Positions 18,095 to 26,821 are shown, numbered from the stretch's first letter. The stretch: DNA of 64,000 bases from Actibacterium sp. 188UL27-1 (GCF_016901225.1 NZ_JAFEUL010000006.1:1-64000); one strand, 5' to 3'. Notes: generated from the sequence alone by a model not told the origin. Program-made: numbers and translations.

Positions 18095-19750
18095 ATGAGC
18101 GCGGCAGAAGAGGCTTACTTAGTCGCTGAAAACATCATCGAACACGCTATTGCAGCAGGCGACTGGCTTATTCTTGGTGATGACGGAATTGATACTCCCG
18201 ACTTAGAAAAGATTCCTCCTCGGATCGTGGAATTGAAAGATATGAAGGACCTGCATTTGTCGCGAACCCGCGTCACTGACTTGTCACCTTTGTCGGGTGC
18301 GACACAACTTGAAGCGCTCTGCTTGCACGGCTCGCCGATCTCCGACGTCTCGCCACTGTCACAAATGATTTCCATGACGAGTTTGGACCTCAATAAAACC
18401 TTGGTGAGCGACATCGGCATTGTGCGGCAGATGCCAAAGCTGACTGGACTGTTCTTCGAAGATACCAAAGTAACGACGTTGGAACCAATCCAAGACCTAG
18501 TTGAGCTAATAGACCTAAATTTGCGTGGGACACAGAACTTAGATTTGAGCATTAGCCGAGACGCTGGTAAGCAGAATTTGGGCTGTCTTGAAAGGCTCAA
18601 AAAACTGCAGCTTTTGCACGCCGCACGGACAAATCTAGACAGCCTCCAGCCCTTGGTCGCCCTAGAGAATCTTAACTACCTGGACATCGCCGACACCTCT
18701 GTTTCAGATCTTCGTCCTATGCTCGAAATTGGAGAGTTCTCGGAAAGGTCCGCTTTCGCGAATACCACGCTCATCTTCGCTGAATGTACCGCCACGAAAA
18801 TCGATCCTAAACTCCGTGAGTTGTCCGAAATCGTAAACGACACCGAACGGACGCAGCAGACCTTAGCGTATTTACGGGAGACTGGGGAGAACTGGCCGCC
18901 GGTGGAGACAGAAGCTGACTTTCCGCCGATTAGTCTGAATTCGCCCGAGCAGGAAGCGGCGCCACGTGTGATCGCCACTGAAACCTCGGTCGATGTCGAG
19001 CGCGCTGTCGTCAGTGAAGCCAAGTTGAATGACTTGGTAAGGCAAAAGGCGTTGGAGCGTCTTCGGACCGCCGTGAATCAGCTCGTGCGTGCTGGGAACC
19101 GACATCCTGATCTCTACGATCCCTGTACCAGCCTGCGCGATCATATCTTGGGAGACTTGAGCGAGATTGACCTTCTGGAGGTCCATTTCGAACTGGAAGA
19201 GCTGCGCGGTATCTTTGACCGTCGGGATGAACGCACCGGGGAGGACGTTTTTGAGCCCGATGTTGTAAGTGCTTTGGATCGGGTCGGTCTCGTCGGACCG
19301 GGCTTGACGATGGACAACGCGGAAGTCGAACGGTTCGAGGCCCGTCGTGGCCGCTATCTGGATCTTCCGACTGCTCTGAAAGCGCTGCAAGAGAATGATG
19401 TGTTGTCACGCGCAATTTTGGACGATCCGCTATACGGTGAGGTTATCAAATCCTACAGCGACCTCTTCCTTCGGGGGGCCGCACGGGAACAAGAGCCAGC
19501 ACGGTTGAGGGCTGGCCAATCATTCTTGAACCGCAATACCGTCATCACCGTCGGGTTGGTCTTTGCAAGTGGTTTTCTCGCAGGCCCGATGGAGCCAATT
19601 TCCATCGCGTCCATGCAGTGGTTGGCCAAGAATTACTATACGATCAATGCATTGGCACCGGGTTGGGGGCAGGCTTTTCAGGTTTGGATCACGCCCATCC
19701 TCATGAGAGCTCGTGAGTTATCGGTAGGAGCGCAACATATCCGACCATAG
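18095..19750 (+). CDS. Leucine-rich-repeat protein with C-terminal hydrophobic domain, unknown function
   Basis: I do not recognise a named family. The 551-residue product has a short N-terminal helical part. About six or seven 20-22-residue leucine-rich repeats of internalin-like type follow (about 44-230), seen as DLHLSRTRVTDLSPLSG, LCLHGSPISDVSPLSQM, LDLNKTLVSDIGIV and LNYLDIADTSVSDLRPM. Then come a long charged, probably helical middle (about 260-470) and a hydrophobic segment near 481-500 (TVITVGLVFASGFLAGPMEP), with an aromatic tail. There is no N-terminal signal peptide, so the LRRs are probably cytoplasmic. The start is set by GGAGGT before the ATG. Codon use looks more A/T-rich than the neighbours. 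It faces tRNA-Val 24 bp away, a common integration context. Confidence 0.8.
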   Translation: MSAAEEAYLVAENIIEHAIAAGDWLILGDDGIDTPDLEKIPPRIVELKDMKDLHLSRTRVTDLSPLSGATQLEALCLHGSPISDVSPLSQMISMTSLDLNKTLVSDIGIVRQMPKLTGLFFEDTKVTTLEPIQDLVELIDLNLRGTQNLDLSISRDAGKQNLGCLERLKKLQLLHAARTNLDSLQPLVALENLNYLDIADTSVSDLRPMLEIGEFSERSAFANTTLIFAECTATKIDPKLRELSEIVNDTERTQQTLAYLRETGENWPPVETEADFPPISLNSPEQEAAPRVIATETSVDVERAVVSEAKLNDLVRQKALERLRTAVNQLVRAGNRHPDLYDPCTSLRDHILGDLSEIDLLEVHFELEELRGIFDRRDERTGEDVFEPDVVSALDRVGLVGPGLTMDNAEVERFEARRGRYLDLPTALKALQENDVLSRAILDDPLYGEVIKSYSDLFLRGAAREQEPARLRAGQSFLNRNTVITVGLVFASGFLAGPMEPISIASMQWLAKNYYTINALAPGWGQAFQVWITPILMRARELSVGAQHIRP

Positions 19751-19773
19751 CCCCGAGTTATCGGATGGGGCGG

Positions 19774-19848
19774 TGGTGGGTGATAAGAGATTTGAACTCC
19801 TGACATCTTCGATGTGAACGAAGCGCTCTACCACTGAGCTAATCACCC
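19774..19848 (-). tRNA. tRNA-Val (anticodon CAC)
   Basis: Reading the minus strand from 19848 gives a full cloverleaf. The acceptor stem GGGTGAT pairs with ATCACCC, the D arm is AGCTCAGTGGTAGAGC, and the anticodon arm CTTCG-TTCACAT-CGAAG has anticodon CAC. A GTTCAAATC T-loop, discriminator A and an encoded CCA (19774-19776) follow. The 3' end points at the LRR gene. No second copy of the tRNA 3' end was found nearby. Confidence 0.95.
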
Positions 19849-20026
19849 GTGCAGGCGGAAATAGCGGCTTGGTGCGGGGGCTGCAAGGGGTTTGTCCGTT
19901 TGGGGCAAGCGCCATGTCACGGATCTGGCAGTGAGCACGGCAGACATCGTTGTCGCGCTGTGACGTTCACGCATGTCATGCTCAGGGCAATCTTGATATC
20001 ACTATGGTTTGTTTCAGTGCGGGCGT

Positions 20027-21103
20027 TCAGTGGCCCGCCGCGTCGTAATCGAACACCACCCGGTCCGTGATCGGATAGGATTGGCAGGATAGGACATAAC
20101 CTTGAGCGACCTCTCCGTCTTCGAGGGCGTGGTTGGCGATCATCTGGACGTCGCCTTCGACGATGCGGCAGCGGCAGGTGGAGCAGACCCCGGCGCGGCA
20201 GGCATAGGGGGCCTCGACCTGATTGCGCAAGGCGGCATCCAGGAGGGAGACGTCTTTGCCCGTCTCGAAACTGCGGCTTTCCCCGCCGAGCACGACCCGC
20301 GCCTGTGTGAGGCTGGGGGCGCTGTCCTCCGCCATGGCCGAAACGGTTTGCGGCACGCGCCCGGGCTGTGCGCTGGAGAACAGTTCGAACTTGATCTGAT
20401 CCTCTTGCAGGCCGTGATCCCTGAGGGTACCTGCAATGGCCAGCATCATGGGTTCGGGGCCGCAGATGAACGCGGTGTCAATGCTGCTGATATTGACCCA
20501 GTGCCGGAAGAGCAGCGCGCATTTTTCCGCATCCACTCGACCGGTGAAAAGGTCAATCTCCTGCGCGTCCTGTTCCAGCACGTGGATGATGTTGATCCGG
20601 TCCATGTGGTGGTTCTTGAGATCCTCCAGCTCCTCCCGAAACATGATCGTGTTAACCGCGCGGTTGGCGTAGACGAGCGTGAACCGCGCATTGGGTTCAC
20701 GCTTTAGGACGGTGCGCAGGATCGACAGGATCGGTGTGATGCCCGAGCCGCCGGCAAAGGCCAGGTAGTGCCGGTCGGATTGCGGATCGAGCGGGGTATG
20801 AAAGCGGCCCATGGGCGGCATCGCCTCAAGACGATCGCCGATCTTGAGGTCGGTATTGGCCCAGGTCGAGAATGCCCCGCCCTGCACCTTTTTGATGCCG
20901 ACCTGGAGACGACCATCATCGCGTCCGGCGCAGATCGAATAGGAGCGGCGCAGTTCGGTTCCGTCAAAGGTATGACGGAAGGTCAGATATTGGCCCTGGG
21001 TGAAGGCGAACAGGGCCGGGTCATCGGGTTTGAGCGTGACCACCACCGCATCCCGGATGGTTTTGTGCAGATGCGTGACGGTGAGGGGATGAAAGCGCGC
21101 CAT
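20027..21103 (-). CDS. paaE: Phenylacetyl-CoA epoxidase reductase subunit PaaE
   Basis: PaaE passes electrons from NADPH to the PaaAC di-iron oxygenase, which makes ring-1,2-epoxyphenylacetyl-CoA. The 358-residue protein has a ferredoxin-NADP reductase part with FAD motif RRSYSICAG and nucleotide motif FAGGSGITPILSILRTV, then CGPEPMM. A plant-type 2Fe-2S domain follows, with cysteines in YACRAGVCSTCRCR and VLSCQSYP. It is the last paa gene here, 15 bp after the NTF2-like gene. Confidence 0.95.
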   Translation of the reverse strand: MARFHPLTVTHLHKTIRDAVVVTLKPDDPALFAFTQGQYLTFRHTFDGTELRRSYSICAGRDDGRLQVGIKKVQGGAFSTWANTDLKIGDRLEAMPPMGRFHTPLDPQSDRHYLAFAGGSGITPILSILRTVLKREPNARFTLVYANRAVNTIMFREELEDLKNHHMDRINIIHVLEQDAQEIDLFTGRVDAEKCALLFRHWVNISSIDTAFICGPEPMMLAIAGTLRDHGLQEDQIKFELFSSAQPGRVPQTVSAMAEDSAPSLTQARVVLGGESRSFETGKDVSLLDAALRNQVEAPYACRAGVCSTCRCRIVEGDVQMIANHALEDGEVAQGYVLSCQSYPITDRVVFDYDAAGH

Positions 21104-21118
21104 GGTACGGTGACCCGA

Positions 21119-21475
21119 TCAGGAGTGGCGGAACAGTTTGGCGGTGATGCGCCAGGTGCTGTCGGCCTGTTGGACCAGATGAAAGTGGTTCGTGAAGGAC
21201 AGACCGAGCAGATTGGTCTCCGCAAGCTCCGCGGTAGCAATGCGGTCGGTAACATCAACAGAGACGATGGTGGCCGTGTAATCCCGGCCCACTTCGTTCG
21301 CTTCGAGGGCCGCATAGAAAGGTTCAGGTCCCGCGGCCAAAAGATCGGAGCCAAGCCAACCGGACATCACGGCGCCCGTATCGAAAATCGATTTGAGCAG
21401 TGGGACATCCCGGGCGGCGGTGCCGGTCACATAGGCCTCCACGACGGCGCGGGGGGAGTGGGTGTGATCGCTCAT
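21119..21475 (-). CDS. NTF2-like/SnoaL-type protein in the paa operon
   Basis: This 118-residue protein has the cone-shaped NTF2-like fold pattern: an early helix AVVEAYVTGTAARDVPLLKSIF, then strands DYTATIVSVDVTDRIATAELAETN and FHLVQQADSTWRITAKLFRHS. Relatives include putative lumazine-binding and SnoaL-like enzymes. No catalytic assignment is possible. The start is set by AAAGGG before the ATG at 21475 rather than the upstream in-frame ATG. Its position between paaD and paaE suggests a role in phenylacetate metabolism, perhaps handling reactive epoxide or oxepin intermediates (inference). Confidence 0.72.
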   Translation of the reverse strand: MSDHTHSPRAVVEAYVTGTAARDVPLLKSIFDTGAVMSGWLGSDLLAAGPEPFYAALEANEVGRDYTATIVSVDVTDRIATAELAETNLLGLSFTNHFHLVQQADSTWRITAKLFRHS

Positions 21476-21486
21476 GACGAGGCCCT

Positions 21487-21969
21487 TTAGATGCATTTGA
21501 AGTAGTCAAAGGGTTCCAGGCAGCTGCGGCACCGCCACTGGGCCTTGCAGGGCGTGGAGCCAAACTGGCTGATCCGTTCCACATCCGCAGAACGGCAATG
21601 CGGGCAATGTCCGGGGCCACCGGCTGCACGTGGTGGAGCGATGCCGTATTTTTCCAGCTGCGCGCGCCCCTTGTCCGACAGCCAGTCGGTTGTCCAGGCG
21701 GGGGCCAGCTTGGTCTGGATCGTGATCCGGTCAATGCCGTGGTCCCGCAAGGCGGTTTCGATATCCATCGCAATGACCGACGTTGCCGGGCAGCCCGAAT
21801 AGGTGGGCGTCATTGCGACCTGCAGCACATCGCCGTGCCACGTGACATCCCGGACAATGCCAAGGTCTACGACGGAAATCACCGGAATTTCCGGGTCGGG
21901 CACAGCGTCCAGCCACTCCCAGATCTGGGCAACCGATGCCCGCGACATTGTCGTTGCGTCGGTCACCAT
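21487..21969 (-). CDS. paaD: Phenylacetyl-CoA epoxidase maturation protein PaaD
   Basis: PaaD is a MIP18/SufT-type iron-sulfur assembly factor for the epoxidase complex. The 160-residue protein has the DUF59 domain (VPDPEIPVISVVDLGIVRDV, TPTYSGCPATSVI) and the PaaD-specific C-terminal zinc finger with CPHCRSADVERISQFGSTPCKAQWRCRSC. It ends DYFKCI, the usual paa ending. The ATG at 21969 overlaps the end of paaC; a second in-frame ATG at 21948 is also possible. Confidence 0.93.
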   Translation of the reverse strand: MVTDATTMSRASVAQIWEWLDAVPDPEIPVISVVDLGIVRDVTWHGDVLQVAMTPTYSGCPATSVIAMDIETALRDHGIDRITIQTKLAPAWTTDWLSDKGRAQLEKYGIAPPRAAGGPGHCPHCRSADVERISQFGSTPCKAQWRCRSCLEPFDYFKCI

Positions 21970-22721
21970 CGCGCATCCGGGTAAGCGCGGGGCAGAAATT
22001 GCATTGTGGCCAGCATATGTCCCAGATGTTCGGAATGCCGCGCGCCCGTCTTGCCGCCCAACTGGGCATGGCTGCTTTCGGGCGGGGTCAGCATCGCCTC
22101 GGTAAACACCGCGTTGACCGTCCTGGTCCATCCAGGCTGAAGCTGGGCCAGATCGGGTACGGTGCCGTCTTGCGCCAGGGTGTGGTCGACATCATCCATC
22201 GCAAACATCTCCCCCGTAAAGGACCAGAGCAGGTCCAGCGCAGCCTGCATCCGGGCGTTGCTTTGCGCCGTCCCGTCACCCAAGGCGATCACCGTTTCGC
22301 GCGAACGTTCCAGATGATATTGCGCTTCCTTCACGGATTTGGCGGCAATCTCGGCGATGCGCGGATCGGTGGAACCCTGCAGGGCGGTCAAGTTCGCCAC
22401 ATCAAATGCATCGAACAGAAACTGCCGCATGACGGTCTTGCCGAAATCGCCATTGGTCTGTTCGACCAGCAGCAGATTGCGAAAGTCCCAGACATCGCGG
22501 CGAAAGGCTAGGTCGTCGGCGGTGCGCCCCTGCCCGTCAACCTCGGCCGCATAGCCCAGCCACATCTGGGTCTGGCCAATCAGGTCAAGCGCCGTGTTGG
22601 CCATGGCGATGTCTTCTTCCAGGGCTGGGGCGACCCCGCACCATTCCGACAGGCGGTGGCCCAGGATCAGCGCGGTATCCCCCTGGCGCAAAAGGTAATC
22701 AAACAGTGCGCCCTGCATCAC
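21963..22721 (-). CDS. paaC: Phenylacetyl-CoA epoxidase structural subunit PaaC
   Basis: PaaC is the inactive ferritin-like partner that scaffolds PaaA. The 252-residue protein shows LLRQGDTALILGHRLSEWCG, ALEEDIAMANTALDLIGQ, FRRDVWDFRNLLLVEQTNGDF, VKEAQYHLERS and the C-terminal HSEHLGHMLATMQFLPRA. Its ATG overlaps the stop of paaB by 4 bp, and its end overlaps paaD, so it is tightly coupled on both sides. Confidence 0.95.
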   Translation of the reverse strand: MMQGALFDYLLRQGDTALILGHRLSEWCGVAPALEEDIAMANTALDLIGQTQMWLGYAAEVDGQGRTADDLAFRRDVWDFRNLLLVEQTNGDFGKTVMRQFLFDAFDVANLTALQGSTDPRIAEIAAKSVKEAQYHLERSRETVIALGDGTAQSNARMQAALDLLWSFTGEMFAMDDVDHTLAQDGTVPDLAQLQPGWTRTVNAVFTEAMLTPPESSHAQLGGKTGARHSEHLGHMLATMQFLPRAYPDARW

Positions 22722-23011
22722 ATCGCGCCCACATCATCGGGGATGTCGAAAAAGGTGGGATGGCGGTAGACCTTGGAATTGGCAGGTTCATAGAGCGGGC
22801 CTTTTTCCTCGGGTGAGGAGGCCGCGATATGCTGCGCCTCGACCACCCAGATCGAGACACCTTCATTGCGGCGTGTATAGACATCACGCGCATTCAGGAT
22901 CGCCATCCTTTCATCGGCGGCGTGAAGCGAGCCGACATGGCGGTGGCTCATGCCGTGTTGGCCGCGGATGAACACTTCCCAAAGGGGCCATTCCGGTTTC
23001 GTGTTGGTCAT
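22718..23011 (-). CDS. paaB: Phenylacetyl-CoA epoxidase subunit PaaB
   Basis: PaaB is the small bridging subunit of the PaaABCE complex. The 97-residue product reads WPLWEVFIRGQHGMSHRHVGSLHAAD, then NARDVYTRRNEGVSIWVV and the KVYRHPTFFDIP end, all typical of PaaB. A GGGGAGAG ribosome site lies just before the ATG at 23011, which decides the start over an upstream in-frame ATG. The gap from the DUF3291 gene is 10 bp. Confidence 0.95.
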   Translation of the reverse strand: MTNTKPEWPLWEVFIRGQHGMSHRHVGSLHAADERMAILNARDVYTRRNEGVSIWVVEAQHIAASSPEEKGPLYEPANSKVYRHPTFFDIPDDVGAM

Positions 23012-23021
23012 GCTCTCCCCT

Positions 23022-23498
23022 TCAGGCCGGTTCACAACGGGCATCACGCCATTTCGTGGCAGCCGCTAGGTGCGACCAGCCAAAGGCATGTTCCGTATCG
23101 CCATGGATCTGCAGATGGGCGAGCCGATCGGTGGCTTCGACGACAGTCGGGCGATGGCCCACCGGGACCCACCACATCGCAAAGGCCATTCTCTCCATGG
23201 CCCGAAACCATTCGGCCCGACGGCGATAAAACTGCACATGGGCGGTGCCCCAGACAAAGGTCTCCAGCACAGCCACATCCTCCCAGACGGAAAGATTTAC
23301 AATCAGGCGCGGATCAGCGTCGATGCGCGTGTCGGTGGCGTTGCCCGTATCGTCAACATGACGCCAGACAAAGCCCGGCATCCGTTGGGCCAGACCATTG
23401 ATTCGGCCAAGGTTATCAGCGAAATCGGCCACAGCCGGGTGGTCAATATCATGGGTCAGATGGGCGATATTGATCTCTGCCAGGTGCATCTTGGTCAT
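23022..23498 (-). CDS. DUF3291 domain protein within the paa operon
   Basis: This 158-residue protein has the DUF3291 pattern: [61 protein letters not shown] and [22 protein letters not shown]. The fold is expected to be of the dimeric alpha/beta-barrel (antibiotic monooxygenase-like) type. No function is established. It overlaps the paaA stop by 4 bp and precedes paaB by 10 bp, so it is made with the epoxidase. A side role in phenylacetate breakdown is inferred. Confidence 0.85.
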   Translation of the reverse strand: MTKMHLAEINIAHLTHDIDHPAVADFADNLGRINGLAQRMPGFVWRHVDDTGNATDTRIDADPRLIVNLSVWEDVAVLETFVWGTAHVQFYRRRAEWFRAMERMAFAMWWVPVGHRPTVVEATDRLAHLQIHGDTEHAFGWSHLAAATKWRDARCEPA

Positions 23499-24472
23499 TG
23501 GGCGGCGACTTTTGCGGCTTTTCTTTTCGCGGCATGGGCTGACAGGGCATCGCGGACCCAGGCACCATCATCCCAGGCCTTGTTGCGGGCCCCCAGCCGT
23601 TCGGCATTGCAAGGGCCATTGCCCTTGAGCACATCATAGAATTCAGACCAGTCGGGTTCGGTGAAGTCATAGCCGCCCTTGTCTTCATTCCAGGTCAGAT
23701 CCGGGTCGGGCACGGTCAGGCCCAGATATTCCGCCTGCGGCACGGTCTGGTCGACGAATTCCTGGCGCAGCTCGTCGTTGGTGTTCATCTTGATCTTCCA
23801 CCGCATGGATTGGGCGGAGTGAACCGAGTCCTTGTCCGACGGGCCAAACATCATCAGCGAGGGGCCCCAGAACCGGTTCAATGCATCCTGGGCCATGTGT
23901 TTCTGGGCATCCGTGCCCTGGCACATCTTCATCATGATGTCGAAACCCTGCCGCTGATGGAACGATTCCTCCTTGCAGATGCGGACCATGGCCCGCGCAT
24001 AGGGGCCAAAGGAGGTGCGCTGCAACGGCACCTGGTTCATGATCGCCGCGCCGTCGACAAGCCAGCCCACCGCGCCCATGTCAGCCCAGGTTAGCGTCGG
24101 GTAGTTGAAGATAGAGCTGTATTTCATGCGGCCATCCAGCAACATTTCCGTCAGCTCATCACGGGTCACGCCCAGCGTTTCAGCGGCACAATAAAGGTAC
24201 AGGCCATGGCCCGCCTCATCCTGGACCTTGGCCAGCAGGATCGCCTTGCGTTCCAGCGACGGCGCGCGGGTGATCCAGTTGCCTTCGGGCAATTGGCCCA
24301 CAATCTCCGAATGCGCGTGCTGACCAATCTGGCGGATCAGTGTCTTGCGATACCCTGCAGGCATCCAGTCCTTGGGCTCAATCTTTTCGCCCGCATCGAT
24401 CCTATCTTGGAACGACTGGAGCTGTGCGGGGTCTTCTTCACTCGCCTCGGATTTCACCATCTGAGCATACAT
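23495..24472 (-). CDS. paaA: Phenylacetyl-CoA epoxidase catalytic subunit PaaA
   Basis: PaaA carries the di-iron centre that epoxidises phenylacetyl-CoA. The 325-residue protein contains [21 protein letters not shown], the iron-binding helices [17 protein letters not shown] and [16 protein letters not shown], and [27 protein letters not shown]. The start [11 protein letters not shown] fits the family; longer in-frame ATGs upstream are not conserved. First gene of the paa operon, preceded by an A/T-rich leader with repeats. Confidence 0.95.
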   Translation of the reverse strand: MYAQMVKSEASEEDPAQLQSFQDRIDAGEKIEPKDWMPAGYRKTLIRQIGQHAHSEIVGQLPEGNWITRAPSLERKAILLAKVQDEAGHGLYLYCAAETLGVTRDELTEMLLDGRMKYSSIFNYPTLTWADMGAVGWLVDGAAIMNQVPLQRTSFGPYARAMVRICKEESFHQRQGFDIMMKMCQGTDAQKHMAQDALNRFWGPSLMMFGPSDKDSVHSAQSMRWKIKMNTNDELRQEFVDQTVPQAEYLGLTVPDPDLTWNEDKGGYDFTEPDWSEFYDVLKGNGPCNAERLGARNKAWDDGAWVRDALSAHAAKRKAAKVAAQ

Positions 24473-24552
24473 CGGTCGGATCCTTCGTTGCACAGGTTTC
24501 AAGCCAACTTGAATCAACGATACCATCGGAGGCGTCCGCCACCAATAGAGAT

Positions 24553-24588
24553 GTTACAGAAAATTAAAGGTTAACAGAAATTCGTAAC
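24553..24588 (-). promoter_or_regulatory. A/T-rich repeat region upstream of paaA, candidate operator/promoter
   Basis: Between paaA and the upstream kinase gene lie an inverted pair GTTAC (24553-24557) and GTAAC (24584-24588) and a near-direct repeat TTACAGAAA / TTAACAGAAA. The stretch is much more A/T-rich than the surroundings. It is the only upstream region for the paa operon, so it should hold its promoter and possibly a regulator site. Confidence 0.3.
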
Positions 24589-24597
24589 GTTTTCAGA

Positions 24598-25491
24598 TCA
24601 CCGGATCAGGGCGCCACGATGCTGAACCACCTCTGCCGCGCAACATTGCCCGGCCTGAACCGACCGAACGATGTCTATAGAGCGGACATATTCGGCCAGG
24701 AACGCGCCATTAAACGAATCCCCCGCCCCGGTTGAATCGATGAGCTGGGGCACGGGCGCCGTCGGGTGATGCTGAACCCCGCGGCCTGTGCTGGTTTGAA
24801 CCGCTGCCGCACCGTTTTTGAGGATCACGGTGCTGGCCCCGTAGCCCAGATAGCGATCAATCGTCTGTGCGGGTATGGCATCGTCAAAGCCCGCCTGTTC
24901 ATCATCGAAGCTGGGAAAGACCAGATCCGAGATTGCGGCCGCCTGCGCCATCAAGACCGGCATCCGGGCCGGATCCGGCCACAACGCAAGCCGCAGGTTT
25001 GTATCGAATGCGATGAGCGCCCCGCGCGCCCGCGCAATCTTGAGGCTCGAGAGCAAGGTTTCCACATCCTCCTCGGGCAGGATGGCAAGGGTGATACCTG
25101 AAAAGTAGATCAGACCGGCCCGCGCCATATGGCGTTTCAGGTGATCGGGATCGGCAGCCAGCAACCGTGCGGCGGATCTGTCGCGCCAATAGGTGAAGCT
25201 GCGCTCCCCCTCATCAAGCTGGATCATATAGAGGCCAGGCCGCCTGTCGGGGATGCGGCGCACGGCATCGCAGGCGATCCCGGCATCTGTCAGAAAACCG
25301 ATCATCTGATCAGATAGCGCATCGGTGCCAACAGCCGACAGAAGTTCGGACCGCCAATCCGGATCCAGGGCACGGCACGCATACCAAAGGGTATTGAGAA
25401 CATCCCCTGCAAAGGATTGCCGGAACAGGCCCGGACCGTCCGGCGACAGCTCAACCATGCATTCGCCCAGCCCCATAATCACCTTCTGCAT
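24598..25491 (-). CDS. PfkB-family sugar kinase, likely 2-keto-3-deoxygluconate kinase
   Basis: This 297-residue ribokinase-fold enzyme has GLGECMVELSP at the N-terminus, FAGDVLNTLWYACRAL, TYWRDRSAAR and the phosphate/base motif DSTGAGDSFNGAFLAEY near the end. The GECMVEL start and the YWRDRSAAR motif match KdgK-type 2-dehydro-3-deoxygluconokinases of the Entner-Doudoroff or uronate routes. No other sugar gene is adjacent, so the substrate is inferred from sequence only. Confidence 0.82.
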   Translation of the reverse strand: MQKVIMGLGECMVELSPDGPGLFRQSFAGDVLNTLWYACRALDPDWRSELLSAVGTDALSDQMIGFLTDAGIACDAVRRIPDRRPGLYMIQLDEGERSFTYWRDRSAARLLAADPDHLKRHMARAGLIYFSGITLAILPEEDVETLLSSLKIARARGALIAFDTNLRLALWPDPARMPVLMAQAAAISDLVFPSFDDEQAGFDDAIPAQTIDRYLGYGASTVILKNGAAAVQTSTGRGVQHHPTAPVPQLIDSTGAGDSFNGAFLAEYVRSIDIVRSVQAGQCCAAEVVQHRGALIR

Positions 25492-25631
25492 CGCCCATCC
25501 TTCGGTTGCACACTGGTATTCCAGTTAACTAAGCAGGCGGCGGATTGGACACAAGCGCGCCGCAGATCCAGGCCACTCGACAAGGGACAAGTCTGTGCGC
25601 TACGACACAGTGGGGATAAGGACAACGTCTT

Positions 25632-26075
25632 ATGACATCATTACTGGTTCTAAATGGGCCAAATCTGAACCTTCTGGGGCAGCGGCAGCCGGAGGTCTAC
25701 GGACACACGACGCTGTCGCAGATCGAGGAACAGTGTCACCAAATGGCCGAACGACTGGGGATCACGGTGGCGTTCGGGCAATCCAACCACGAAGGCGATC
25801 TGGTCGATGCCATCCACAATGCACGCGGCACCTATGCCGGGATCGTGCTGAATGCCGGGGCCTACACACACACGTCCATCGCGTTGATGGATGCCATTTC
25901 ATCGACCCAGATCCCGGTGGTGGAACTTCATCTCAGCAACATCCATGCCAGGGAGGCGTATCGTCACCGCTCTTATATCGCTCCGGTGGCAGTGGGGCAG
26001 ATCTGCGGGTTCGGGCCAGCCGGGTATTCCTTGGCGATCACAGCATTGGTCGGGCATCTGGAGGATGGGACATGA
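25632..26075 (+). CDS. aroQ: Type II 3-dehydroquinate dehydratase
   Basis: This is the third step of the shikimate pathway, 3-dehydroquinate to 3-dehydroshikimate. The 147-residue protein has LNGPNLNLLGQRQPEVYG with the catalytic Tyr, FGQSNHEGDLVDAIH, VLNAGAYTHTSIAL and ELHLSNIHAREAYRHRSY with the catalytic His. AAGG lies about 10 bp before the ATG. The stop overlaps the luxR start (ATGA), so the two are coupled. Confidence 0.95.
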   Translation: MTSLLVLNGPNLNLLGQRQPEVYGHTTLSQIEEQCHQMAERLGITVAFGQSNHEGDLVDAIHNARGTYAGIVLNAGAYTHTSIALMDAISSTQIPVVELHLSNIHAREAYRHRSYIAPVAVGQICGFGPAGYSLAITALVGHLEDGT

Positions 26076-26821
26076 TTGAATATACCGAAAAAGTCATGGC
26101 GGCCCGGGACATGGAAAGCCTGTGGCAATACCATCTGGAGCGCATGTCCCGGTTCGGGTTCGGCAAACTGCTTTACGGGTTTACCTTTCACCGGACGGAA
26201 ACATCGCTGGGCGATCCGCAGGACTGGCTGATCCTGACCAATCACGGCAAGGGCTACATCGATCATTTCCTGAAGGACGGTCTGTATTTTCATGCACCCA
26301 TGGTGCGCTGGGCGGTTGAGAATACCGGCCATTGCAGTTGGGCCTGGATCGAGGATCAGTCGCGCCAGGGATTGCTGACACCCAGCGAACAGCGGGTCTA
26401 TGACTTCAACCGCGACCAGGGTGTGACAGCCGGTTACACGATCAGCTTCAACGATGTGTCCGCACGCACCAAGGGCGGCGTTGCCTTGACGGCAGCCGAC
26501 GGCGTGAGCCAGGCGGAACTGGACGAGATCTGGGCGGTCCATGGCCGCAAGATCGTGGCCATGAACAACATCGCCCACCTGAAGATCATCAACCTGCCCT
26601 ATTCGGGCGAACGCCGCCCCCTGACAAAGCGTCAGCGTGAAGCGCTGGAATGGGTGGGTGAGGGCAAGACGACTCAGGACATCGCGACCATCATGGGGCT
26701 GACTGCCGCTACGGTTGAAAAGCACCTGCGACTCGCCCGTGAAGCGATGGATGTCGACACAACGGCACAAGCGGTGCTGAAAGCGTCATTCCAAAACCAG
26801 ATATTCGTGCTTGAACGTTAG
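26072..26821 (+). CDS. LuxR-family regulator with autoinducer-binding domain
   Basis: This 249-residue protein has an N-terminal autoinducer-binding domain. Family-typical aromatic and acidic positions are present (YGFTFHRT, WLILTNHGKGYIDHFLKDGLYFHAPMVRWA, WAWIEDQ and GVTAGYTISF). The C-terminal GerE helix-turn-helix follows: PLTKRQREALEWVGEGKTTQDIATIMGLTAATVEKHLRLAREAM. It is thus a quorum-sensing type receptor. No luxI-type synthase gene is adjacent in the window, so it may be a solo or partner a distant synthase. It is translationally coupled to aroQ, an unusual partner. Confidence 0.9.
   Translation: MIEYTEKVMAARDMESLWQYHLERMSRFGFGKLLYGFTFHRTETSLGDPQDWLILTNHGKGYIDHFLKDGLYFHAPMVRWAVENTGHCSWAWIEDQSRQGLLTPSEQRVYDFNRDQGVTAGYTISFNDVSARTKGGVALTAADGVSQAELDEIWAVHGRKIVAMNNIAHLKIINLPYSGERRPLTKRQREALEWVGEGKTTQDIATIMGLTAATVEKHLRLAREAMDVDTTAQAVLKASFQNQIFVLER

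Noticed and set aside
18000-19850. Integrated prophage or large genomic island at tRNA-Val
   Set aside because: Only one unusual gene is present, with no integrase and no second copy of the tRNA 3' end nearby.
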